From Candidatus Rhodoferax mariagerensis (GTDB taxonomy: Bacteria; Pseudomonadota; Gammaproteobacteria; Burkholderiales; Burkholderiaceae_C), in NCBI GenBank assembly GCA_016719055.1, contig JADKAW010000001.1, positions 101,656-165,655 of the forward strand: DNA of 64,000 nt, in the 5' to 3' direction. The notes beneath the pieces are model-generated. The model had not been told where the DNA came from. It worked only from the letters and a program-made list of their open reading frames with translations, and did no database searches. Shown here piece after piece: positions 8,537 to 15,130 of this stretch. Both the position numbers and the translations under genes were made by a program. Positions within the stretch are counted from its first letter, which is position 1. Each line of letters opens with the position of its first letter.

Positions 8537-8634
8537 GGTAGCAGAAATGGGGTCGGATCCCCATTCGGCCTGACGGGATCAAGTTGGTGGACAAGCCATC
8601 ACCGAATGGGGCTCTGACCCCGTTTCTGCGGGCC
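8537..8634. repeat. REPIN-like inverted doublet, copy 1
   Basis: The left half GGTAGCAGAAATGGGGTC and the right half, ending GACCCCGTTTCTGCGGGCC, are imperfect inverted copies of each other. They are separated by about 35 unrelated bases. Each half also contains a small palindrome around GGGGTC..CCC. Confidence 0.8.
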
Positions 8635-8677
8635 ATGACCACGGCGCGTCTTCTGGTGCAAGGCCTGTGCGCGAGTG

Positions 8678-8773
8678 CCGCAGAATTGGGGTCAGAGCCC
8701 CATTCGGACCGGCGACAGTCATCTATTTGGGCGCAGGGCACCGAATCGGGATCCGACCCCAAATCTGCTGCGG
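8678..8773. repeat. REPIN-like inverted doublet, copy 2
   Basis: Same element in the opposite orientation to copy 1: CCGCAGAATTGGGGTCAGAG on the left, GGGATCCGACCCCAAATCTG on the right, with a different central spacer. Confidence 0.8.
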
Positions 8774-8839
8774 CGTGCGCTTTGTCAACGCTTGGGTCAG
8801 GCCACCGTTCGCCTGCTGTGTGCTTGCGGGATGGGTGCT

Positions 8840-9532
8840 TCATGTGAGCGCCCACAGTGCAGCGCTGCGGGCATGCAGCGCTGTCGTGTCAAACAGCGGC
8901 AGGTCGGTGTGTTGGGGTTGCACCAGCAGGGCGATTTCGGTGCAGCCCAGAATGATGGCCTGCGCGCCTTGTTGGCGCAAATCGTCGATCACCTGCAGGT
9001 AGGCTTGGCGCGAGGTGTCATGGACCTGACCCAGGCACAGCTCTTCGTAAATGATCTGGTGCACCAGGTCGCGCCCGCTGGCAGGCGGCGTCAGCACCGT
9101 CAGGCCGTGGTTTTGTTCCAGGCGACTGCGGTAAAAGTCCTGCTCCATGGTGAAGCGCGTGCCGAGCAGCCCCACTGTGGTGAACCCTGCTTGCTGAATG
9201 GCTAGTGCAGTCGGGTCGGCAATGTGCAGCAGCGGGATGGCCACCGCCTGCTCGATGGCGCTGGCCACCTTGTGCATGGTGTTGGTGCACAGCACCAGCG
9301 CGTCAGCCCCGGCACCTGCCAGTTTTTGCGCGGCATCGGCCAGCAGCGCGCCTGCGGCGTCCCACTGGTTGCTCATCTGCAAATGCTCCACTTCTGCAAA
9401 ATCGACGCTGTACAGAACGATTTTGGCCGAGTGCAAGCCGCCGAGCTGTTCACGCACGGTCTGGTTTATCAACCGGTAATACGGCACGGTCGATTCCCAG
9501 CTCATGCCGCCGATCAGGCCTAAGGTTTTCAT
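8840..9532 (-). CDS. Aspartate/glutamate racemase family protein
   Basis: A cofactor-independent amino-acid racemase of about 230 residues. It begins MKTLGLIGGMSWESTVPYY, the usual start of the aspartate racemase (RacX/YgeA-like) group. The two catalytic cysteines are visible in VLCTNTMHK and IILGCTEIALL. The ATG at 9532 is chosen because it gives this N-terminus; an in-frame start at 9553 would add an unlikely leader. The nearby EamA and LysE exporters suggest a role in D- or L-amino-acid handling. A fragment of a second copy remains at 8457-8516. Confidence 0.92.
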   Translation of the reverse strand: MKTLGLIGGMSWESTVPYYRLINQTVREQLGGLHSAKIVLYSVDFAEVEHLQMSNQWDAAGALLADAAQKLAGAGADALVLCTNTMHKVASAIEQAVAIPLLHIADPTALAIQQAGFTTVGLLGTRFTMEQDFYRSRLEQNHGLTVLTPPASGRDLVHQIIYEELCLGQVHDTSRQAYLQVIDDLRQQGAQAIILGCTEIALLVQPQHTDLPLFDTTALHARSAALWALT

Positions 9533-9550
9533 GTGAGTTGCTCCATTAGT

Positions 9551-9594
9551 CATAGCTGGTTATGTTTGTTGGATGGGGGCTAGAGGTCAATTTG
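9551..9594 (+). repeat. Dispersed CTAG repeat, intergenic copy
   Basis: CATAGCTGG, a divergent centre, then GGGGGCTAGAGGTCAATTTG, just upstream of the racemase start. The remaining gap up to 9707 shows no gene. Confidence 0.7.
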
Positions 9595-9707
9595 TTGATT
9601 CATCTTTGGATGTGGGTTTGTTGCACAAGGCAACTTCCGGGACATCCGTTGATCAGTTGGTAACAGAGCAAATTTGCTCCGCAAATATTGGTCTGTCACG
9701 CAAGGTC

Positions 9708-10319
9708 TCAGAAAGTCGTCATCCATGCCGCAGTGACCACCAGCACCAGCGCCATGCTGCGGTTAAACCAGCGCAGACGCCGCCCGCCATGTTCTGCATC
9801 GGCCAGCCAGCGCCGTAGCAGTGTGCCGATCAGCGCATAGGTCAGGTTGCTGCACAAGCCAAAGGCCAGCAGGATGGGCAGCACCACGGCAAAACGGCTC
9901 AGCGCGTCGTCGCGCCCGGCGAGCCAGCCCGCCACCACGGTGAGTGCCAGCATCCAGGCCTTGATGTTCAGAAACTGCAGCAACACGCCCTGCCAAAACG
10001 TCACTTGCAGACGCCCGGCATCAGCCTGTGCCAGGGTGTTGGCACGCCACAGCTTGAGCGCCAACCACAACAAATACCCGACACCCGCGGCCTGCACGCC
10101 CAGGCGCAGCATGGGCACCGCCAGCACCAGCGCCCCCACCCCGGCCGCGCACAGGCTGAACAGCAAGCCCCAGCCAAGCGGCACCGACAGCACAAATCGC
10201 AGCGCCCGGCGCAGTCCCAGATTGGCCGCCAGCGCGGTGGACAGTGTCGTGTTCGGCCCCGGCGTAAAGCTCGTCGCCGTGCACAACACCAGCAAGGCGG
10301 TGAGTTCAGCGGCGGTCAT
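9708..10319 (-). CDS. LysE/RhtB family amino-acid exporter
   Basis: A 203-residue inner-membrane protein with about six hydrophobic helices. The signature SFTPGPNTTLSTALAANLG near residues 17-35 is diagnostic of LysE/RhtB exporters. It is transcribed away from the MocR-type regulator gene, sharing a 279-bp control region (10320-10598), an arrangement typical of a regulator and its target. The exported substrate is unknown. Confidence 0.9.
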   Translation of the reverse strand: MTAAELTALLVLCTATSFTPGPNTTLSTALAANLGLRRALRFVLSVPLGWGLLFSLCAAGVGALVLAVPMLRLGVQAAGVGYLLWLALKLWRANTLAQADAGRLQVTFWQGVLLQFLNIKAWMLALTVVAGWLAGRDDALSRFAVVLPILLAFGLCSNLTYALIGTLLRRWLADAEHGGRRLRWFNRSMALVLVVTAAWMTTF

Positions 10320-10367
10320 GGGGTCTGAAAGTGCGGTTCATGGTGTTGAATGTAGCTTGAAAAACAG

Positions 10368-10383
10368 TACACTAACAATACAC
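10368..10383. promoter_or_regulatory. Candidate MocR operator (direct repeat)
   Basis: TACAC-TAACAA-TACAC is a direct repeat with 11-bp pitch, one helical turn, placed between the divergent lysE-type and mocR-type genes. MocR/PdxR regulators commonly bind direct repeats in such positions. The assignment is inference. Confidence 0.4.
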
Positions 10384-10471
10384 TTTTCAAGACATTATGA
10401 AATTCTGTATTGGACGATCGATTGACACAGTTGATCCGGGTTTTTGGCTCTGCAGCACAACACGGTCGTTG

Positions 10472-10547
10472 GCACGGTTGCGGGCAGGGGTGGGAGCCGA
10501 TTTCTGGTACTCCAGTATGAGGCACCCGCCCCTGCCCGCAACCGTGC
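10472..10547. repeat. Long hairpin with conserved loop core, copy 1
   Basis: Arms 10472-10494 and 10525-10547 pair over 23 bases with a single G-T mismatch. The 30-base loop (10495-10524) contains a small inner palindrome CTGGTACTCCAG (10504-10515). Its 26-base core (10496-10521 or thereabouts) is identical, in reverse complement, to the loop of the hairpin at 13117-13190, whose arms are unrelated. It lies about 50 bp before the MocR-type gene. Confidence 0.85.
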
Positions 10548-10598
10548 AGGGCGCAGTCCAGCGCCAAACCTGAATCCGCAGCAAAAGCGACACCTATC

Positions 10599-12047
10599 AT
10601 GCTCCTCAAAACCCCGTCCCGCCCCCTGGCCGATCAACTCGCAGCGCGCTTGAGCGAACGTATCCAGACCGGCCTGCTGGCCCCCGGCGCGCGACTGCCC
10701 TCGGTGCGGCAATGCGCACAGCAACAGGGCGTGAGCCCCAGCACGGTGGTGGCTGCGTACGATCAACTGCTGGCGCAAGGCTTGGTTGAAGCCCAGAAAA
10801 ACCGCGGGTTTTATATAAGAAATCGGGCCATAGCCCAGACAGGACAATCGCTGTCAGCTCTTGAATCAGTAGCAACCCGATGGACGGATGCATCCCGGCC
10901 AGCGCCACCAGAGCCCCTGCAGCACGCCCCGGTCAATGCCACCGCACTGATCCGTGGCATGTTCCAGGGTGGAAACACCCTGCCCCAGCCCGGTCTGGGC
11001 GCTTTTCCGCCGGACTGGCTGCAGACTCCGTTTTTGTCAGCAGCGGTGCGCCGGGTCACCAGCAGTGCGCGGCTCAACGACTACTCGTTGCAATACGGCG
11101 AACCCGCGGGCGACCTGGGGTTGCGCCAGGCGCTGGCAGCCCGGCTGAATGCATTGTCGATTCCAGCCACGGCGCAACAAATCCTGACCACCGTTGGGGC
11201 CACTCATGCACTGGACATTGTGAGCCGCACCTTGCTGCGTGCCGGTGACTGTGTGATGGTCGAAGAGCCCGGCTGGGCCATCGAGTTTGCCCGCCTCGAC
11301 GCCCTGGGCATGCGCATCCTGCCGGTGCCACGTGGGCCGGACGGCCCCGACCTGGCGGTGATGGCGCGTTACTGCGAGCTGCACGCGCCCAAGTTGTTTG
11401 TCAGTGTCAGCGTGTTTCACAACCCCACCGGTTATTGCCTGAGCCCGGGCAGCGCGCACCGCCTGCTGCAACTGGCCAACACACACCACTTTCACATTGT
11501 TGAAGACGACACCTACAGCCACCTGGCGCCGGATCACGCCACACGGCTGTCAGCGCTGGACGGCTTGCAGCGCACCATTTACGTCAGCGGTTTCTCGAAA
11601 ATTCTGGCACCCGGCTGGCGTGTCGGCTTTCTGGCGGCCCCTGCCGACCTGTTTGAGCGCCTGCTCGACACCAAACTGCTGGCCACCCTAACCACGCCCG
11701 CGCTACTCGAAAAAGCACTCGCCTGGTGTATCGATCAAGGCCAGTTGCGCCGCCACGCCCAGCAGGTGCGCAGCCGGCTCGATCAGGCGCGTGGGCGCAG
11801 CGTGAAACTGGCGCTGGCGGCAGGCTGCAGTTTTGCCGCGCCACCAGCTGGCCTGTTTGGCTGGGTCGATACCGGGGTCGATACCGATGCCCTGGCCCAG
11901 CGCATGCTTGATGTCGGTTACCTGCTGGCGCCAGGCTCGCTGTTTCACGCCACGCGCGCACCCGGCACGCTGATGCGCATCAACTTTTGTACCACGCAAG
12001 AGGCCGCATTTTGGGAGGTGTTCAAGACGCTGCGTCACACTCTGTAG
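10599..12047 (+). CDS. MocR/PdxR-type GntR regulator with aminotransferase domain
   Basis: A 482-residue transcription factor with a GntR winged helix at the N-terminus (RPLADQLAARLSERIQTG, then RLPSVRQCAQQQGVSPSTV) joined to a fold-type I aminotransferase-like domain that binds PLP as effector. Landmarks in the second domain are TVGATHALDIVSR, FHNPTGYCL, EDDTYSHLAP and SGFSKILAPGWRVGF with the PLP lysine. The linker after the DNA-binding domain is encoded by a degenerate dispersed repeat (10820-10866). Divergent to the LysE-type exporter gene, which it probably controls together with itself. Confidence 0.93.
   Translation: MLLKTPSRPLADQLAARLSERIQTGLLAPGARLPSVRQCAQQQGVSPSTVVAAYDQLLAQGLVEAQKNRGFYIRNRAIAQTGQSLSALESVATRWTDASRPAPPEPLQHAPVNATALIRGMFQGGNTLPQPGLGAFPPDWLQTPFLSAAVRRVTSSARLNDYSLQYGEPAGDLGLRQALAARLNALSIPATAQQILTTVGATHALDIVSRTLLRAGDCVMVEEPGWAIEFARLDALGMRILPVPRGPDGPDLAVMARYCELHAPKLFVSVSVFHNPTGYCLSPGSAHRLLQLANTHHFHIVEDDTYSHLAPDHATRLSALDGLQRTIYVSGFSKILAPGWRVGFLAAPADLFERLLDTKLLATLTTPALLEKALAWCIDQGQLRRHAQQVRSRLDQARGRSVKLALAAGCSFAAPPAGLFGWVDTGVDTDALAQRMLDVGYLLAPGSLFHATRAPGTLMRINFCTTQEAAFWEVFKTLRHTL
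10820..10866 (-). repeat. Degenerate dispersed CTAG repeat inside the MocR-type gene
   Basis: On the minus strand it reads AGAGCTGACAGCGATTG followed by GGGCTATGGCC and ATTT, matching the repeat's landmarks in order. It encodes part of the interdomain linker. Confidence 0.5.
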
Positions 12048-12205
12048 CGCTGCCCGCAGCTGGATACGCGGCGGGGGATGGAGATTTGCACCCAGATCTC
12101 GTTGTACTTGGGTAAGAGCTGCACAAAGCTGATGTTTTTCTGCGCCATGGAGCCTGTAAGCTATGCGCTAAACTGGTCAGACTACTAGTCAGTTAAGGAG
12201 TCGTG

Positions 12206-12460
12206 ATGGACACATGGCCGGTTCAGGATGCCAAGGCGCGCTTTAGCGAATTTTTGCAAGCTTGCCTCACCAGCGGCCCGCAACTGGTTACCAAGCGGGG
12301 CATGGAAGCTGCTGTGCTGGTGCCGGTCGGGCTGTGGCGGCAAATGCAGGCCAACAGCCAGCCGACGCTCAAACAGGTATTGCTTGACGCATCGGCGCGA
12401 GACGACTTGCAGCTGGTGCCCCGTGGCCAGACCCAGCGCCGCCCCGCACTGGATTTGTGA
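12206..12460 (+). CDS. Phd/YefM-type antitoxin of a VapBC pair
   Basis: An 84-residue antitoxin that should neutralise the PIN toxin encoded next and repress the operon. The start MDTWPVQDAKARFSEFL is typical of the Phd/YefM fold (WxxxDAKxxFSE). The ATG at 12206 is preferred to the GTG at 12203; AAGGAG lies at 12195-12200. The toxin start overlaps the stop (TGATG). A direct repeat of GTCAG just upstream (12176-12192) may be the operator. Confidence 0.9.
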   Translation: MDTWPVQDAKARFSEFLQACLTSGPQLVTKRGMEAAVLVPVGLWRQMQANSQPTLKQVLLDASARDDLQLVPRGQTQRRPALDL

Positions 12461-12870
12461 TGTTTTTGCTGGATACCCATGTGGTCTCTGAGCTGCGCCG
12501 AGCCAAGCCGCATGGCGCGGTGCTGGCCTGGTTAAATGCCACGCCCGAGTCAGAGTTGTTCATTTCGGCCGTGACCTTGGGTGAAATTCAGCGCGGTATT
12601 GAGCTGACCAAAGACCAAAACCCTGTCAAAGCGCTTGAACTTGCCCAATGGGCGGATCGTCTGGCTGCGACACAGAACATTCTGCCGATGGACGGCCAGA
12701 CTTTTCGCGTTTGGGCACGGCTGATGCACCACCAGTCTGATGCGCTGTTTGAAGACGCGATGATCGCGGCCACCGCCTTGGTGCATCAGCTCACCGTGGT
12801 GACCCGCAACACACGTGACTTTGCGGCGTTTCAGGTGCCGCTGCTTGATCCGTTCAATCCGGTTGTTTAA
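12460..12870 (+). CDS. VapC-type PIN-domain toxin
   Basis: A 136-residue PIN-domain ribonuclease. The acidic metal-binding residues are visible in FLLDTHVVSE near the N-terminus, in TLGEIQRGIE and in FEDAMIAATA, followed by VVTRNTRDF, the normal VapC pattern. It overlaps the antitoxin stop by one base, indicating translational coupling. All key acidic residues are present, so it is probably active. Confidence 0.92.
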   Translation: MFLLDTHVVSELRRAKPHGAVLAWLNATPESELFISAVTLGEIQRGIELTKDQNPVKALELAQWADRLAATQNILPMDGQTFRVWARLMHHQSDALFEDAMIAATALVHQLTVVTRNTRDFAAFQVPLLDPFNPVV

Positions 12871-12959
12871 AACCACTGCCATGCACACTGGCTCAGCAGC
12901 GCTTTGCCTGAAATCACGATCATGCCCGGTGCTGACACCGACGGTGGTTTGGGTGGTAA

Positions 12960-12988
12960 AAGAATTGGGGGTGGACCCCTATTCTGCT
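12960..12988. repeat. Half-copy of the REPIN-like element
   Basis: AGAATTGGGGGTGGACCCC followed by TATTCTGC is a single palindromic half, diverged from the four doublets. Confidence 0.5.
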
Positions 12989-13116
12989 CAAGGTCTTTCG
13001 GCGCGGCGTGCTGCTGGCTGAATCCGCACCGGCCGTTGGGCCACTGCACCTGGTTGGGCGGGCGGCGCAAACGTCGTTTCAGGCACGGTGAATTGACGGC
13101 CTGTGAACTTAACCCG

Positions 13117-13190
13117 CCAGACAGACCCGGTGGGCGGCAGCCTCATACTGGAGTACCAGAAATCGACCGCCGCCCACCGGGTCTGTCTGG
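13117..13190. repeat. Long hairpin with conserved loop core, copy 2
   Basis: Arms 13117-13138 and 13169-13190 pair perfectly over 22 bases. The 30-base loop contains the same 26-base core (13140-13165), with inner palindrome CTGGAGTACCAG, as the loop at 10495-10524 but in the opposite orientation. The arm sequences of the two hairpins are unrelated. Confidence 0.88.
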
Positions 13191-13260
13191 CTAGGCGCTG
13201 CTTGGGCACGGAACTGCAAGGTTGCCATATGACCGTTATAACAGTCTGATGCGCAAGATG

Positions 13261-13358
13261 CGGTAGCAGATTTGGGGTCGGATCCCAATTCGGCCCCACG
13301 CCGGTCAAATTCGTCACCACATCCCCGAATTGGGCTCTGACCCCAATTCTGCGGGCCA
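13261..13358. repeat. REPIN-like inverted doublet, copy 3
   Basis: GGTAGCAGATTTGGGGTC at the left and CTGACCCCAATTCTGCGGGC at the right, with a spacer unlike those of the other copies. Confidence 0.8.
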
Positions 13359-13421
13359 CCCGCTTGGCGCAACCCGGTCTTTGCTGGCCGAAAAGTCAAA
13401 CATTAAATCGGGCAATGGTAT

Positions 13422-13470
13422 AAATTTTATAGCTTTCAGCGCATACCCTATAAGGGCTAGAAGGCTAAAT
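13422..13470 (+). repeat. Dispersed CTAG repeat, intergenic copy
   Basis: AAATTTTATAGCTTTCAGCG then TATAAGGGCTAGAAGGCTAA. It lies immediately downstream of the XRE-type regulator's stop codon. Confidence 0.75.
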
Positions 13471-13475
13471 GGCAC

Positions 13476-13898
13476 TTAGCTTGATGGCTTGCCAGCCTGA
13501 TTGCCAGCGGTGTCATGTATCTTGGCAAAGGTCAGGATGACTTCGCGAACCAGCTTGCGCTGGGGAGCAGGCAATTTCAAAAAAGCATCGAAAGTTTCGC
13601 GCTCAAGGTAGCCGATGCCTTCGTCCCAGCGCTGGCGGTGCTGCTGTACCGAGTTGCGCACAGCCTCACCAAAGCGCAGCACTTCGGGCTCAACTTTCAA
13701 AATACCAGCCAACACTAGAAGTTTGTCGTGTGCTGGAATGGCTTCGCCACGCAACCAGCGTGATACCGCCTGAAAAGTGACCGACCGCCCCCAGTAGTTG
13801 ATATTGAACTGGTTAAGCAGCACGCCGGGGCGCGGCTCCAAACCGGCGGACACCATGGCATCACGCAACCTTTGAGCGAATTCGAGCTTGTTGTCCAT
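13476..13898 (-). CDS. XRE-like helix-turn-helix regulator
   Basis: A 140-residue DNA-binding protein. The N-terminal half (FAQRLRDAMVSAGLEPRPGV...VSRWLRGEAIPAHDKLLVLA) has the layout of an HTH domain with the recognition helix near VSRWLRGE. The C-terminal half is probably a dimerisation tail. A perfect 19-bp palindrome sits directly before its start codon, so autorepression is likely. It stands divergent to the decayed type III restriction-modification genes and may once have controlled them. Confidence 0.8.
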   Translation of the reverse strand: MDNKLEFAQRLRDAMVSAGLEPRPGVLLNQFNINYWGRSVTFQAVSRWLRGEAIPAHDKLLVLAGILKVEPEVLRFGEAVRNSVQQHRQRWDEGIGYLERETFDAFLKLPAPQRKLVREVILTFAKIHDTAGNQAGKPSS

Positions 13899-13900
13899 GC

Positions 13901-13919
13901 ACTGAAATTAAATTTCAGT
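13901..13919. promoter_or_regulatory. Palindromic operator in front of the XRE-like gene
   Basis: ACTGAAATT-A-AATTTCAGT is a perfect palindrome with nine-base arms, ending three bases before the regulator's start codon. Position and symmetry indicate a dimeric repressor site controlling the regulator itself and possibly the divergent genes. Confidence 0.7.
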
Positions 13920-14043
13920 TGTCAATTTGTTAAACCACCTGTTGTACTATCTGTTCAATACTTCGTTTAACTGCTTGTTGAGGCGTGTCGCTCTGATGCT
14001 TGATTGCCAGATTTCGCCGTTCAGCAAATCGCGCAAGACATCC

Positions 14044-14775
14044 ATGCCCAAATCCCTGCTTGAACAACTGCCCGAAATCGTCGCCATTGGGCGCAAACAG
14101 GCCGAGAAAATCCTGGAGGGCATCGAGAGCCGCCAGCGCGTCACCCTGCAAACCCGCGAGGTGGTGTTGCCCGCCAAAGACAGTGCGGCGCAGGACTGGG
14201 TCACCGCCAGGCACAGCGCCCAGCGCGAGGTGCCAGCACGGCACCGGCCGTCATTCCGCAAGGCGGGAATCCAGCTTTGCCAGCGGCACGGCGCTTGTGC
14301 CCCCGCCTGCGCGGGATGACTTCAGCACTCTGGGTCAACGAGCAAGGACAAGCTTGTTGGCGGGCGACGAGCAAACGCTTGCGCGGAGTTGATCTCATCA
14401 CGCCATTTGACGAGGCCGATTACCGCACCAAGGTGTTGCTACCGGCCATTGGCAGCGCGGGTGCCACGGAACTGGAGCAAAAGCCCACCGTGATCGAGCA
14501 GTTTGCCTATTCCGACACCTGGAGCGACGGCACCGCCTCGTACCTAGCGATGATCACGCCCCGGCTGATTCTGATGCGCGAACTGCGGGCCGGCGCTGGA
14601 TGAGGTGTTTGGGAAGGAACACTTTCAAAACGAAATAATTTGGAAGCGGCAAAGTGCACACAACGACTACCGTGGCAACACCGCCAATGATGCGGACGCG
14701 CTGCGTGTGGTCACACAAGCGGTGCTGTCCACGCCCGTCAAAACCGGCCCGCGCAAGGTGTGCGTGCAAGTGTGA
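14044..14775 (+). pseudogene. Decayed type III restriction-modification methyltransferase (mod)
   Basis: Three separate fragments recall a Mod protein. The first (from ATG 14044, MPKSLLEQLPEIVAIGRKQ) is the family N-terminus. The second (about 14385-14590) reads LITPFDEADYRTK, EQKPTVIEQFAYSDTW and SYLAMITPRLILMREL. The third (from about 14599) reads LDEVFGKEHFQNEIIWKR. The catalytic DPPF/Y motif normally just before the DYRTK segment is deleted, and the HLDWH region between fragments two and three is missing. A small inverted repeat interrupts the gene at 14250-14320. It cannot make an active methyltransferase. Confidence 0.8.
14250..14320. repeat. Small inverted-repeat element (dRS3-like ends) inside mod
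   Basis: GTCATTCCGCAAGGCGGG at the left and CCCGCCTGCGCGGGATGAC at the right are imperfect inverted copies around about 30 bp. This kind of GTCATTCCCGC...GGGAATCC repeat is widespread in Proteobacteria. It separates the first two mod fragments. Confidence 0.6.
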
Positions 14776-14848
14776 CGGGTTTGGGCGGAAGTGGTGACAA
14801 GCGTAATTACCCCTTAGCGATATGTTTTTTGTGCAAAGAGGCATTTTC

Positions 14849-15130
14849 ATGAAAACGCACTCTCACGGCGCAAGTACAGGGGGATTGCTCAGCCCCGACA
14901 TCAAGTGGCGCCATGCTGAAGCAGACGGCGTGCGCTTGTGCCTAAAGTCAAGGCCTGACACCTACAAAGGTGGTGGGGCGTTTTAAAACTGGCAAATCGT
15001 TTTGGTCAATGAACTGTTGGGCATTCATCCCGGGCACGTTACCTAATTGCGCCACCATGGCACAAGCAGCAGGCAACGATCTTTAGTGCATGGACGTCGC
15101 TGCGGGTTCAAGCCGGTGCACCCCCAACCA
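14849..15130 (+). pseudogene. Frameshifted N-terminus of the dynamin-like GTPase gene
   Basis: From ATG 14849 the frame reads MKTHSHGASTGGLLSPDIKW up to about RPDTYK. It then shifts to KVVGRFKTGKS (a G1/P-loop, GxxxxGKS) and near 15002 shifts again to LVNELLGIHPGHVT before a stop. These pieces in three frames match the order expected for a dynamin GTPase start. The open frame beginning at 15090 therefore lacks its nucleotide-binding loop. Confidence 0.65.

Larger units (their letters stand above)
8461..8839. other. Gene-free gap with racemase tail remnant and two inverted doublets
   Basis: The gap between eamA and the racemase gene holds the racemase tail remnant and two copies of the REPIN-like element (8537-8634 and 8678-8773). 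No convincing gene is visible in the rest. Confidence 0.7.
12871..13475. other. 605-bp gene-free stretch rich in hairpins and repeats
   Basis: It holds a half-copy of the REPIN-like element (12960-12988), the second conserved-loop hairpin (13117-13190), a full REPIN-like doublet (13261-13358) and a dispersed CTAG repeat (13422-13470). No reading frame with coding character was found. Confidence 0.7.

Noticed and set aside
12046..12148. Short minus-strand frame MAQKNISFVQLLPKYNEIWV
   Set aside because: About 35 codons, no ribosome site, no family recognised; too little to call a gene, though its composition is not typical of a shadow.
10472..13190. Reading the conserved-loop hairpins as integron attC sites or as retron/DGR parts
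   Set aside because: No integrase or reverse transcriptase is present, and attC sites conserve their ends rather than the loop.
14640..14775. Resemblance of the mod 3' fragment (HNDYRGNTANDADA) to IS110 transposases
   Set aside because: The similarity is a few residues only and the reading frame continues from clear Mod sequence.
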